36,696 nt of DNA from JAWLBM01 sp041687675 (lineage in GTDB: Bacteria; Pseudomonadota; Alphaproteobacteria; Rhizobiales; Pleomorphomonadaceae). The stretch covers positions 1 through 36,696 of the forward strand of contig JAWLBM010000047.1 of NCBI GenBank assembly GCA_041687675.1, given 5' to 3'. Each line of letters begins with the position of its first letter. Within the stretch, counting starts at the first letter, position 1. The notes below the pieces were generated by a model that did not search any database, was not told where the DNA came from, and saw only the letters and a program-made list of their open reading frames with translations. The translations under genes were made by a program, and so were the position numbers. Positions 8,546 to 18,218 of the stretch are shown here, one piece after another.

Positions 8546-9604
8546 TCAGGCGACGGTGCGGCGGCTCGGCATCTCGAGATCGATCTCGGTGCAGACCCGG
8601 TTCCGGCCGGTGCGCTTGGCAAGGTAGAGCGCGCTGTCGGCCCGCTCGACGATCGTCTGCACCGTGTCGCCCGGCCGGAAGGTGGAGACGCCGATCGAGA
8701 TGGTGATGTAGCCGAGGTTCTCGCCGGTGGAGCGCTTCACCAGTTCCTTCGACATGACCGCCACGCGGATGTGGTCGGCCACGGTCAGCGCATGCTCGAG
8801 GTTGGTGCGCGGCAGGATGATCCCGAACTCCTCGCCGCCGTAGCGGCAGGCGATGTCCTGGCCCTTGACGTTCTGCCTCACCGCCAGGCCGACGAGCCGC
8901 AGGACCTGGTCGCCGGTCTGGTGGCCCCAGGTGTCGTTGAAGTTCTTGAAGTGGTCGATGTCGGTGATGAGGAGCGAGAAGGGCTCCTTGGCGTCGTTCG
9001 CCTGCGCCACCGCCCGCTCGATCGACTGGTCGAAGTGCTTTCGGTTGGCCAGCGTCGTCAGCTCGTCGGTGAGGCTCTCGTAGCGGATGGCGTCGAGGCT
9101 CTCCTGCAGCTCGGCGATCTGCTTGCGGCTCTCGGCGAGCTGCGCCTCGAGATGGCGGTTGGTGGACTCGGTGGCGCGGGTCGCGGCGATCAGCGACTGC
9201 ACGATGCCTGCGACCGTGCTGGAGTCCGTGGTGGCGGCGAGCTGCGAGGAGGCGCCCGAGAGCGACTCGCAGTATTGCGCGTTGGCGTTGATGGTCCGCT
9301 CCATCACCCCGACCACCTGGTCGATCTCGCTGGCGATGCGGCCGCCGACCTCCTCGATGCGGTCGCCGAGGCGCGAGGGCGCCAGGAACTGGCTGTAGAC
9401 CGCGTAGACCTCGTCCGGGGTGATGCGGCCGCGGGCGCGCAGGATGTCGTTGACCGCCTTGTTCAGCGAGTGATTGAACCCGGCGCAGTAGGTGTACCAG
9501 AGCTCGTAGTTGCGCGGATAGGCGGCGATCTCGTTGCGGCGGAGTTGGCCGATGGCCGCCTCGCCGTATCCGATCGTCCGCTGGAATTCCTCGCGCTGAC
9601 TCAT
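8546..9604 (-). CDS. GGDEF-domain diguanylate cyclase
   Basis: A protein of 352 residues from the ATG at 9604. The N-terminal half (about 1-165) is helical without membrane segments and ends in a probable coiled coil before the catalytic domain. It includes a YPRNYELWYTYC segment seen in a set of rhizobial cyclases. The GGDEF domain (about 175-335) has LTDELTTLANRKHFD and an intact active site GGEEF at 256-260, so cyclic-di-GMP synthesis is expected. The inhibitory I-site RxxD is replaced by KGQD just upstream of the active site, so product inhibition may be weak. An in-frame ATG at 9643 would add 13 Arg-rich residues. The signal it senses is unknown. Confidence 0.92.
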   Translation of the reverse strand: MSQREEFQRTIGYGEAAIGQLRRNEIAAYPRNYELWYTYCAGFNHSLNKAVNDILRARGRITPDEVYAVYSQFLAPSRLGDRIEEVGGRIASEIDQVVGVMERTINANAQYCESLSGASSQLAATTDSSTVAGIVQSLIAATRATESTNRHLEAQLAESRKQIAELQESLDAIRYESLTDELTTLANRKHFDQSIERAVAQANDAKEPFSLLITDIDHFKNFNDTWGHQTGDQVLRLVGLAVRQNVKGQDIACRYGGEEFGIILPRTNLEHALTVADHIRVAVMSKELVKRSTGENLGYITISIGVSTFRPGDTVQTIVERADSALYLAKRTGRNRVCTEIDLEMPSRRTVA

Positions 9605-9928
9605 GCGTGCCCCGCGGATTGGCTCTCGAAAACTCCGCGACACATTATCGGTTCGCTATGAACATGACGTTAAGTCGCACGACTATGAAGTTGATGGGGG
9701 ATTAACATTCCAAATGCGGCGCCGTCTGCGCGGCGCTTTGGTCATTGAGCCGGATCACCGTGAAGGGCGCGACTCCGGCGTTTTTCGCGGCCGGATCCCA
9801 CGTCGTCGCTGCAGTCCCGGTGGCCAGGGCCGGGCGCCGGTCCGGGGATGTCCGCAAGGAATTCGGGAATGTCCTCGTCGGGCCGGCCCTGAAACGAAAC
9901 GGCCCGGCTAAGAGCCGGGCCGGGTGGG
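9605..9928. other. Intergenic region between the GGDEF and helicase genes
   Basis: This 324-bp stretch has no convincing gene. The segment 9640-9715 is AT-richer than its surroundings and probably contains the GGDEF promoter (minus strand). It includes a perfect 12-bp inverted repeat AGTCGCACGACT (9673-9684) and two TTAA tetramers that are too far apart for a CtrA box. A small hairpin (GCGCCG/CGGCGC) lies at 9719-9736. The right side holds the helicase terminator. Confidence 0.5.
9889..9921 (-). terminator. Rho-independent terminator of the DEAD-box helicase gene
   Basis: GGCCCGGCT (9901-9909), AAG loop, AGCCGGGCC (9913-9921) is a perfect 9-bp stem. Read on the minus strand it is followed by GTTTCGTTTCAG, a T-rich tail. 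It begins 8 bp after the stop codon of the helicase gene. Confidence 0.75.
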
Positions 9929-11509
<1,581 letters not shown>

Positions 11510-12209
11510 GTCGATTGGGCGATCTATCCAGTTCGGCATCCTGCGGCGCCTTGGCGGCGGGATGAACAAAGGGGTCGGCCTCTATCGGAGAGCCGACGCT
11601 CGTGCATTACAAATACGGTCGGGGGCTGTTCTGTCAATGGTGGCCGACCGAAATAGCGGACCATTTCTAGCATTTCTGCCCTGCGTGGCGGGAATTGCAC
11701 ATGTTCCGCGGTCGTCCGCCGGCAAATGATCGCCGGTCCGGTGGTCCGCGCCACGCCGCGACTTGCACCGCCGGGGCGACCGCCAGTCGAGCGGCTACTC
11801 CGAGATGCCCTCAACACGATGCGAATGCAGTTCGCGGATGTCGATATACGAACATATCCGATCCCGTCCTCTTCGTTCCGCTGCTCGCGCCAAAACTGGA
11901 CCTCGGCGCCGACAGGGCCGCGGCGGAGAAACCGGGTGATCGCCACCTCGGGGCGGGATCCTCGCCGCGCCGTGCCGGCGACCAGACCGCGTCGTGCGGC
12001 CGGCGGCCGGCGACATCGGAAGGGAACACGTCCGCCGGGCCCCGAAGCGCCTCTACGGTCGCGACCGTTTCAGCGTTGCCGGGCAGTAACAACCGGATGA
12101 CAAGCGCGTGATGTAGGCCCATATAACGATTCCATGAAGATCCGTTCGTGAAGAGCCCCCGTAATAAGCAGGTGGATGGGGGAACCATCGCCCACGAGAG
12201 GAACATTTT
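11510..12209. other. 700-bp divergent intergenic region
   Basis: Divergent region between the helicase and the fasciclin-domain gene. Several open frames cross it, but none has a recognisable protein or supported start. Visible signals are the helicase promoter candidate; a repeated ATTTCT around 11664-11678; a 5-6-5 inverted repeat GATAT-ACGAAC-ATATC at 11843-11858; and a weak ATGACA (12097-12102)/TATAAC (12122-12127) pair with 19-bp spacing ahead of the fasciclin gene. It could hide a small RNA, but I cannot support one. Confidence 0.5.
11610..11637 (-). promoter_or_regulatory. Candidate promoter of the helicase gene
   Basis: On the minus strand TTGACA (11637-11632) is followed after 16 bp by TATTTG (11615-11610). 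The -35 is perfect and the -10 poor. It would give a 5' leader of roughly 95 nt before the start at 11509, a length compatible with post-transcriptional control, although no structure is recognised. Confidence 0.35.
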
Positions 12210-12692
12210 ATGAGAATTATCCGTACCGTCATGGCCGCCGCCGCTGCACTCACCATTGTCGGTGCCGCCAATGCCGCCGAGAAGAACATTGTCGAGACCG
12301 CCGTGGACGCGGGCTCGTTCTCGACGCTGGTTGCCGCGGTGCAGGCCGCCGGGCTCGTCGACACGCTGAGCGGAGAGGGCCCCTTCACCGTGTTCGCCCC
12401 GACCGACGAAGCCTTCGCCAAGCTGCCGGCCGGCACGGTCGAGGATCTCCTGAAGCCGGAGAACAAGGACAAGCTGGTCTCGATCCTCACCTACCACGTG
12501 GTGCCCGGGAAGGTGATGTCCTCCGACCTCGCCGGCAAGGAGACCATGGCGACGACCGTGCAGGGCTCCGAGGTCGACATCAACGCCATCAACGGCGTGA
12601 CGGTGGACGGTGCCAATGTGGTGACCGCCGACGTGGAGGCCTCCAACGGCGTCATCCACGTGATCGACGCGGTGATCATGCCGGAGGGCTGA
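12210..12692 (+). CDS. Exported fasciclin-domain protein
   Basis: A 160-residue protein with a signal peptide (hydrophobic MAAAAALTIVGAANA, cleavage near residue 22 at ANA-AE) and one fasciclin (FAS1) domain covering the rest. The H1 and H2 boxes are visible as FTVFAPTDEAFAKLP and GVIHVIDAVIMP, together with the YHVVPGK motif. FAS1 proteins of this small secreted kind (MPB70-like) mediate adhesion or symbiosis-related surface contacts; the partner is unknown. The Shine-Dalgarno GAGAGGAAC lies just upstream of the ATG. It converges with mbfA over a shared hairpin. Confidence 0.93.
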   Translation: MRIIRTVMAAAAALTIVGAANAAEKNIVETAVDAGSFSTLVAAVQAAGLVDTLSGEGPFTVFAPTDEAFAKLPAGTVEDLLKPENKDKLVSILTYHVVPGKVMSSDLAGKETMATTVQGSEVDINAINGVTVDGANVVTADVEASNGVIHVIDAVIMPEG

Positions 12693-12721
12693 TCCCGCCC
12701 TTCTCGCATGTCCGATCGTGG

Positions 12722-12745
12722 CGCCGGTCCCTGGAGGGGCCGGCG
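12722..12745. terminator. Hairpin between converging fasciclin and mbfA genes
   Basis: CGCCGGTCCCT and AGGGGCCGGCG pair over 10 bp with one T-G wobble and a four-base loop. A T-containing run (GTCGTTTCC) follows on the plus strand. It sits between two converging stop codons, 30 and 15 bp away, so it probably terminates one or both transcripts. Confidence 0.5.
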
Positions 12746-12759
12746 TCACGTCGTTTCCG

Positions 12760-13755
12760 TCAGGCTCCGCCGCCGATGATGATTCCCGCGGCGAGCACCA
12801 GGCCGCCGCCCAGCACCACCTGGAAGGTCGCCCTCAGGAAGGGGGTCTCCATGAAGCGGTTCTGGATCCAGACGATCGCCCACAATTCCAGGAAGACCAC
12901 GACCATGGCGATGATGGTCGCCGTCCAGAAGTCGGGGATGAGGTAGGGCAGGGCGTGGCCGAGGCCGCCGAGGGTGGTCATCACGCCGGAGGCGAGGCCC
13001 CGTTTCCAGGGCGCGCCCCGGCCGGAGAGCCGCCCGTCGTCGTGCGCCGCCTCGGTGAAGCCCATCGAGATGCCGGCGCCCACCGAGGCCGAGAGGCCGA
13101 CGAGGAAGGTGGTCCACGGGTCCTGCGTCGCAAACGCGGTGGCGAAGATCGGCGCCAGCGTGGACACCGAGCCGTCCATCAGCCCGGCAAGGCCCGGCTG
13201 CACCCAGGTCAGCACGAACTGCCGCCGCGCCGCGAGGTTCTCCTCCTCGCCGCGGCCCTCGCCGAGATGCTCCTCGGTCAGCCTCCTGGCGACCTTCTGG
13301 TGCCCGGCCTCGGCGGCGGCGAGATCGCCGAGCAGGCGGCGGGTGTCGGCGTCGGTGGAGCGGGAAGCGGCGGCGACGTAGAAGTCTTGCGCCTGGCGCT
13401 CCATGTCGGCCGCCTCCGAGCGGATCCGGTCGAGGCCGAGGTTTTCCACCAGCCAGACCGGCTTGCGGGTGTAGAAGTCGGCGACGTGCTCGCGGCGGAT
13501 CGGCACCACGAAATCGCCGAAGCGGCGCTGGTAGAGGTCGATGAGCCGGCGCCGGTGCTGGTCCTCCTCCGCCGCCATGCCGTCGAACAGCGCCGCCGAG
13601 TTGGGATACTCGGGCCTGAGCCGGGCGGCGTAGGCGGCGTAGATCCGCCCGTCCTCCTCCTCGGACGAGATCGCGAGCGCCAGGATCTCCTTCTCGGAGA
13701 GATCGGCGAAGCGTCTCCTGGCGCCGAAGCCGGGCAGGGCAAGTTGGAGGACCAT
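12760..13755 (-). CDS. mbfA: Membrane-bound ferritin MbfA (ferritin-like/VIT1 iron exporter)
   Basis: A 331-residue two-domain protein. Residues 20-165 form a ferritin-like (erythrin) four-helix domain with the metal-ligand motifs E32-E34, E63-E64-x2-H67 and E149-x2-H152. Residues 180-331 form a VIT1/CCC1-type membrane domain with about five helices, including MDGSVSTLAPIF and GISMGFTEAAHDDGR. This architecture is that of MbfA of Bradyrhizobium and Agrobacterium, an inner-membrane exporter that removes excess iron and protects against iron and peroxide stress. Those genes are repressed by Irr under low iron, and an ICE-like box lies 18 bp upstream of this start codon. Length and domain order are complete. 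Confidence 0.93.
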   Translation of the reverse strand: MVLQLALPGFGARRRFADLSEKEILALAISSEEEDGRIYAAYAARLRPEYPNSAALFDGMAAEEDQHRRRLIDLYQRRFGDFVVPIRREHVADFYTRKPVWLVENLGLDRIRSEAADMERQAQDFYVAAASRSTDADTRRLLGDLAAAEAGHQKVARRLTEEHLGEGRGEEENLAARRQFVLTWVQPGLAGLMDGSVSTLAPIFATAFATQDPWTTFLVGLSASVGAGISMGFTEAAHDDGRLSGRGAPWKRGLASGVMTTLGGLGHALPYLIPDFWTATIIAMVVVFLELWAIVWIQNRFMETPFLRATFQVVLGGGLVLAAGIIIGGGA

Positions 13756-13772
13756 GGCTCGGGAGTTCCTAG

Positions 13773-13789
13773 TTTAGACTCATTCCAAT
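13773..13789 (-). promoter_or_regulatory. ICE-like (Irr) operator of mbfA
   Basis: On the plus strand the site reads TTTAGACTCATTCCAAT, a 7-3-7 arrangement TTTAGAC / TTCCAAT matching the iron control element TTTAGAA-N3-TTCTAAA at 11 of 14 arm positions. It lies immediately upstream of the mbfA start codon (13755), so a bound repressor would block initiation or early elongation. Known mbfA genes have such a box. Confidence 0.6.
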
Positions 13790-13866
13790 TAACGCCCGCC
13801 CGGCCGCGGCGCAAGCCTCGGGGCGGCGAGCCTTTCGCCGCCGCCGCGCGCTGCGCAGGACGCCGG

Positions 13867-15474
13867 TCATCCGCGCTCCGTCTCGCCCTCGAGCGCCCGG
13901 CGGATCCGCCGGAGGATCACCCCGCGGGCGCGGTCGTCGGCCGCCCCGGCGAGTTCGTCCTCGAGGTCGAGGATCAGCGACTGGAGGTCGTTGTGCCAGT
14001 CGCGCCGGCCGCTCTGGACCGGGTCGATGCGCGGCGGCGGTGCCGCCTCGGAGATGTCCTCCACCCCGTCGGCCAGCAGCCGGTAGGCCGAATCGAGGCT
14101 CGGCACGCGGACCCGGTCGGCGCCGATCCCGTCGGCGAGCCGCGCCTTCAGCCCCTCGATCGCCGGCTCCTCGCCGTGGACCAGGAAGACGTTGCCGAGG
14201 ATCGGCCGGCGGGCCATCACCCAGCGGGCGAGTTCCGGCCCGTCCGCATGGCCGGAGTAGAGGTCGAGCATGCGGATGCGGGCCCGCACGTCGATCTCCT
14301 CGCCCTGGATCTTCACCGTCGACGCGCCGTCGGCGAGGATGCGGCCGAGCGTGCCCTGGGCCTGGTAGCCGACGAGGAGCACTGTGCCCTCGTCGCGCCA
14401 CAGCCAGTTCTTCAGCCGGTGCCGGATCCGGCCGGCCTCGCACATGCCGCTGGCGGCGATGACCACATGGAAGCCGTGCAGGAAGTCGAGCGCCTTCGAC
14501 TGCTCGACGCTCTCGGTGAAGCGCACGTTCCTGGCCTGCATGGCGCGGGTGACCAGATGCCCGTTCTCCATCTCGCGGGCGTGGCGGCGGAAGATCTGGC
14601 TCGCCCGCGTCGCCAGCGGCGAATCGATGATCACCGGAATGGTCGGGATCTCGCCCTCGTCCATCAGGTGGACGAGGTCGGCGAGGAGTTCCTGCGTCCG
14701 TTCCACCGCGAAGGAGGGGATGATCAGCGCCCCGTTCGGATGCATGGCCGCCTTCACCTCGGCCCGCAGCGCGCCGCGGCGGCGGGCGTCGGTGACGTCC
14801 TGCCGGTCGGTGTCCCCGTAGGTGCTCTCGCAGACGACATGCGCCCATCCCGACGGCGCCTCCGGGTCCGGCTGCAGCAGCTTGTGGCCAGGGCCGATGT
14901 CGCCGGAGAACAAGAGGCGCATGGTGCCGCCGGGCGCCACCGCCTCCATCTCGATAGAGGCGGACCCGAGGAGGTGCCCGGCGTTCCAGAAGCGGATGCG
15001 GACGCCGGGGGCGAGCTCCTGCCAGGCCTCCAGGTCCACCGCCCGGAACTGCGTGAGCGCCAGCATCGCGTCCGCCGACGTATAGATCGGCTCGACCTCG
15101 GCGCCGCGGTTGCGCCGGCGGTTGCGGCGGTTGAGCTGCTCGACCTCGTATTCCTGGATGTGGCCGCTGTCCGGCAGCATCACGCCGCAGAGATCCACCG
15201 TGGCCCGGGTCGCGAAGATCGGGCCGCCGTAGCCGGCCTTGACCAGCTTCGGGAGCAGGCCCGAGTGGTCGATGTGGGCGTGGGTCAGGACCACCGCATC
15301 GATCGTGCCGACCTCGAAGGGGAAGGGGCGGTAGTTGAGCTCCTTCTCCGTCTTGGAGCCCTGGAACAGGCCGCAATCGACGAGGACGCGCGAGCCGTTG
15401 GCCTCGACCATCATGGAGGAGCCGGTGACGGTGCGGGCGGCGCCGAAGAAGCGCAGGATCGGGTCGGCGGTCAT
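13867..15474 (-). CDS. Metallo-beta-lactamase/beta-CASP RNA-processing hydrolase
   Basis: A 535-residue protein of the COG1236 (Ysh1/CPSF73-like) type. The metal site motif THAHIDHSG begins at residue 64 (His65, His67, Asp69, His70), followed by AGHLLGSAS and FSGDIGPG. The beta-CASP insert and its late motifs CESTYGD, SGHADGPEL and LVHGEEPAIEGL follow. Bacterial members are putative exo/endoribonucleases acting on RNA in the cytoplasm, but few have been tested. About 60 residues after the fold form an acidic helical tail. The ATG (15474) overlaps the stop of the upstream MgtC/DUF4010 gene (ATGA on the minus strand), implying coupled translation. Confidence 0.92.
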   Translation of the reverse strand: MTADPILRFFGAARTVTGSSMMVEANGSRVLVDCGLFQGSKTEKELNYRPFPFEVGTIDAVVLTHAHIDHSGLLPKLVKAGYGGPIFATRATVDLCGVMLPDSGHIQEYEVEQLNRRNRRRNRGAEVEPIYTSADAMLALTQFRAVDLEAWQELAPGVRIRFWNAGHLLGSASIEMEAVAPGGTMRLLFSGDIGPGHKLLQPDPEAPSGWAHVVCESTYGDTDRQDVTDARRRGALRAEVKAAMHPNGALIIPSFAVERTQELLADLVHLMDEGEIPTIPVIIDSPLATRASQIFRRHAREMENGHLVTRAMQARNVRFTESVEQSKALDFLHGFHVVIAASGMCEAGRIRHRLKNWLWRDEGTVLLVGYQAQGTLGRILADGASTVKIQGEEIDVRARIRMLDLYSGHADGPELARWVMARRPILGNVFLVHGEEPAIEGLKARLADGIGADRVRVPSLDSAYRLLADGVEDISEAAPPPRIDPVQSGRRDWHNDLQSLILDLEDELAGAADDRARGVILRRIRRALEGETERG

Positions 15475-16760
15475 GGCGCGGGCGCTCCGGGCAGGGGAAT
15501 GTGGACGGGCGGGGCGAACAGCAGGACGAGCGCGCCGGCGGCGACGGCGATCGCGCCGACCGCGAACACCGGAATCCCCACGCGGGAGCCCCCCACCCAT
15601 TCGGCCATGGCCGCCTTGGCGACGGTGTTCACGGCGGCGGCGATGCCGATCGCGGTCGCCGCGGTGGTCACGGTCGGCTGCCCGCGGGCGAACTGGGCCA
15701 TGGAGATGGTCACCGCGTCCACGTCCGCGATCCCCGACACGGCGGCGACGACGTAGACGCCGCTGCTGCCGATCCAGTCGTGCACCACCTCGGTGGCGAG
15801 CAGCACCAGGGCGATGAACAGCGACAGCTTCAGGATGGTCGCAAGGTCCAGCGGATTGTTGATCTCGAGCTTCGGCCGGGCCTGGTCGCCGGCGCCGCGC
15901 ATCAGCAGCGCCGCGGCGAGGCCGAGCACCGCAGCGGCGGCGGCCAGCGGCAGGGCGAGGACGGGGACGAGGTCGCGGTTGAGCAGGCCGGCCACCACGC
16001 CGACCCGGATCACCATCACCATCCCGGAGGCGAGAATGCCGGCCGACAGCAGCCGCCCGGATCCGGGATGCCCCCGCGCGAGGCGCGCAAGCGTCAGCGT
16101 CGTCGCCGTCGAGGAGGCGAGGCCGCCGGCAAGGCCCGCCATGACGACCCCGAGGCGCTCGCCGAACAGGCGCACCGCGAAGTAGCCGCCGAAGGAGATC
16201 GCCGCCATCAGGATCGCCAGCACCCAGACCTGGGTCGGGTTGATGGCGCCCCAGGGATCGACCGGCCGGTCGGGCAGCACCGGCAGCAGCAGGAAGGTCA
16301 TCGCCAGCAGGATCAGGCCGGCGCGGATCTCGATCCATGTGAGGCTGCGAACCCACCCGTGCAACTGCTCGCGCAGCGCCAGCAGCACAGTCATGGCCAC
16401 CGCCGCGGCCACGGCGACGCGGATCTCGCCGATCACCGCGAAGGCGCCGAGGCCGAAGGTGGCGAGGCCGGCCACCACCGAGGTCACCGAGAAGTTCCGT
16501 TGCTCGCGGGCCTCGAGGTAGTGGAAAACGGTGAAGGCGGCCGAAAAGCCGATGAACATCAGCCCGAGCGTCACCTCGCCGAGGCGCGTCGACAGCGTGG
16601 CGGAGATCCCGCCGAGCAGGCCGGCGAGGGCGAAGGTCCGGAAGCCGGCCGCCCGTTGGCGGTCCATCTCGTCACGGGTCTGCCAGCCGCGCTCGAGCCC
16701 GACGAGCAGGCCGATCGACAGCGCGGTGGCGAGGCGGCGGAGCAGATCCTCTTCACTCAT
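15471..16760 (-). CDS. MgtC/SapB and DUF4010 membrane protein
   Basis: A 429-residue polytopic inner-membrane protein. The N-terminal 130 residues resemble MgtC/SapB (LATALSIGLLVGLERGWQ, AGFRTFALAGLLGGI). The C-terminal half is DUF4010, with SSTATTLTLARLARG and VSGIADVDAVTISMAQFARG. About twelve hydrophobic segments are visible. The family is conserved in proteobacteria; a transport role has been suggested but not shown. I chose ATG 16760 (MSEEDLLRRL), which matches family starts; an upstream in-frame ATG at 16787 would add nine residues. The stop overlaps the start of the beta-CASP gene, so the two form a transcriptional unit. Confidence 0.88.
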   Translation of the reverse strand: MSEEDLLRRLATALSIGLLVGLERGWQTRDEMDRQRAAGFRTFALAGLLGGISATLSTRLGEVTLGLMFIGFSAAFTVFHYLEAREQRNFSVTSVVAGLATFGLGAFAVIGEIRVAVAAAVAMTVLLALREQLHGWVRSLTWIEIRAGLILLAMTFLLLPVLPDRPVDPWGAINPTQVWVLAILMAAISFGGYFAVRLFGERLGVVMAGLAGGLASSTATTLTLARLARGHPGSGRLLSAGILASGMVMVIRVGVVAGLLNRDLVPVLALPLAAAAAVLGLAAALLMRGAGDQARPKLEINNPLDLATILKLSLFIALVLLATEVVHDWIGSSGVYVVAAVSGIADVDAVTISMAQFARGQPTVTTAATAIGIAAAVNTVAKAAMAEWVGGSRVGIPVFAVGAIAVAAGALVLLFAPPVHIPLPGAPAP

Positions 16761-16874
16761 GCGGTTAACTGAAACCCGTTGCGGCAACTGCGCAAGGGCG
16801 GGCGATTGCGGAGATCCGGGCGGTGCGGGGTGCGGCCCCCTCGCGCCCGGGGCCGGAACGCGCTAGTGAAGGGC

Positions 16875-17573
16875 ATGTTCGCCGTGGTGATCCCGACCCT
16901 GGACGACGAGGAGCCTCTCGCCCTCACCCTCGCCGCACTCGTGCCCGCGGCGGCGGAGGGGATCGTGCGCGAGGTGGTCGTGGTCGACGGCGGGTCCTCC
17001 GACCGGACCCGCGACGTGGCGGATGCCACCGGCTGCGCCGTCGTCGAGGCCGGCGGGCCGCGGGGCGCCCGGCTCGCCGCCGGGGCGGCGGGCGTAACCC
17101 GCGGCGACTTCCTGCTGTTCCTCCGGCCCGGCGTGATTCTCGACCCCCGCTGGGAGATCGAGGCGGCGGTGTTCGCGGAGCGGGCGACGCGCGCCGGCCT
17201 CGCCGATCGCCGCGCCGCCGTATTCCGCTTCGCGCTCGACGACATCGGCGCTGCGGCGAGGCTGCGGCAGGGCGCGGTGTCGGTCGCGGGGCGGATCACC
17301 GGGCTGCCGCATGCGGCGCAGCCGCTGATCGTCTCGCGCCGCCTCTACGCCAGCCTCGGCGGCCACCGGCCGCTGGACGCGCTGGAGGACGTCGACCTCG
17401 TCCGCCGCATCGGCCGCGGCCGGATCGTGCGGCTGCGCGCGGCCGGGACCCTCGTGCCGGGGCGCGTGTCTCTCGGCGCCCCGGGCGCGGTGCCGCGGAT
17501 CCGCCGCGCGCTCGGCCGCGGCCTCGCCGCCCTGCCGCTGCCGACGCACCTGCTCGCCCGCCTGCACGGCTGA
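16875..17573 (+). CDS. Family 2 glycosyltransferase-like protein (TIGR04283-like)
   Basis: A protein of about 232 residues with a GT-A fold. It begins FAVVIPTLDDEEPLALTLAAL and has the nucleotide-binding VVVVDGGSSDRT and a late LEDVDLVRRIGRG motif, like the rSAM/selenodomain-associated transferase 2 group. The position normally holding HADT (the metal-binding Asp motif) reads RPGV in LLFLRPGVILDP. The canonical metal site is therefore absent, and activity or donor use may differ. No membrane segment is present. An alternative GTG start at 16866 exists. It converges on moaB with a six-base gap, a neighbourhood also found in other rhizobia. Confidence 0.85.
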   Translation: MFAVVIPTLDDEEPLALTLAALVPAAAEGIVREVVVVDGGSSDRTRDVADATGCAVVEAGGPRGARLAAGAAGVTRGDFLLFLRPGVILDPRWEIEAAVFAERATRAGLADRRAAVFRFALDDIGAAARLRQGAVSVAGRITGLPHAAQPLIVSRRLYASLGGHRPLDALEDVDLVRRIGRGRIVRLRAAGTLVPGRVSLGAPGAVPRIRRALGRGLAALPLPTHLLARLHG

Positions 17574-17579
17574 CGAGGT

Positions 17580-18143
17580 TCAGGCTCCCCGGAGCTTGCC
17601 GCGCCTCAGGTGCTCGTCGAGCCGGGGCATGATCTCCACGAAGTTGCAGGGCATGTGCCGGTAGTCGAACTGCGGCTCCAGGATGCCGTCCCAGGCGTCC
17701 CGGCACGCCCCCGGCGAGCCCGGCAGCACGAAGACGAAGGTGGTGCCGACGAGCCCCGCCGTCGCCCGCGATTGGATCGTCGAGGTGCCGATCTTGTCGT
17801 AGCTGATCCGGTGGAAGAGGACGGAGAAGCCGTCCATCCGCTTGTCGAACAGCGGCTCGACCGCCTCGACGGTGACGTCGCGGCCGGTGAAGCCGGTCCC
17901 GCCCGTGGTGACGACGGCGTCGACGCCCTCGTCGCCGGCGAAGCGCCTGACGGCGCCGGCGATCTCCTCCCGGTCGTCGCGCACGATGGCGCGGCCGGCG
18001 AGGAGATGCCCGGCCGCCTCGATGCGCGCCGCGAGGGTGTCGCCGGAGCGGTCGTCGGCGGCGGTGCGGGTGTCGGACACCGTCACCACGGCGAATCGCA
18101 CCGGGATGAAGGGCCGGCTGTCGTCGATGCGGGAGGCGCTCAT
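17580..18143 (-). CDS. moaB: Molybdenum cofactor biosynthesis protein MoaB/Mog
   Basis: A 187-residue protein of the MoaB/Mog family, which adenylylates molybdopterin during cofactor synthesis in the cytoplasm. The signature TTGGTGFTGRDVT, the DKRMDGFSVLFHRISY helix and GTSTIQSRATAGLVG plus LPGSPGACRDAWD are all present. The start at 18143 gives the standard length (E. coli MoaB has 170). Its product would serve molybdoenzymes such as the oxidoreductase encoded at 21972-24059. It is divergent from the ceramidase-like gene. Confidence 0.93.
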   Translation of the reverse strand: MSASRIDDSRPFIPVRFAVVTVSDTRTAADDRSGDTLAARIEAAGHLLAGRAIVRDDREEIAGAVRRFAGDEGVDAVVTTGGTGFTGRDVTVEAVEPLFDKRMDGFSVLFHRISYDKIGTSTIQSRATAGLVGTTFVFVLPGSPGACRDAWDGILEPQFDYRHMPCNFVEIMPRLDEHLRRGKLRGA

Positions 18144-18218
18144 CGTCGGTCCTCGTCTTGATCCTCGTCGCCGTTGATCTACCCTCGCCGCGCGGTCGGG
18201 AACAGGGGGGCGGCGCGG

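Noticed and set aside
9660..9710. CtrA box in the GGDEF gene promoter
   Set aside because: Two TTAA tetramers are present, but their spacing is about 30 bp, not the required seven.
11811..12749. 312-residue antisense frame over the fasciclin gene and its upstream region
   Set aside because: Covers a gene with a clear signal peptide and FAS1 domain on the plus strand; the antisense product is repetitive Gly/His/Asp/Val.
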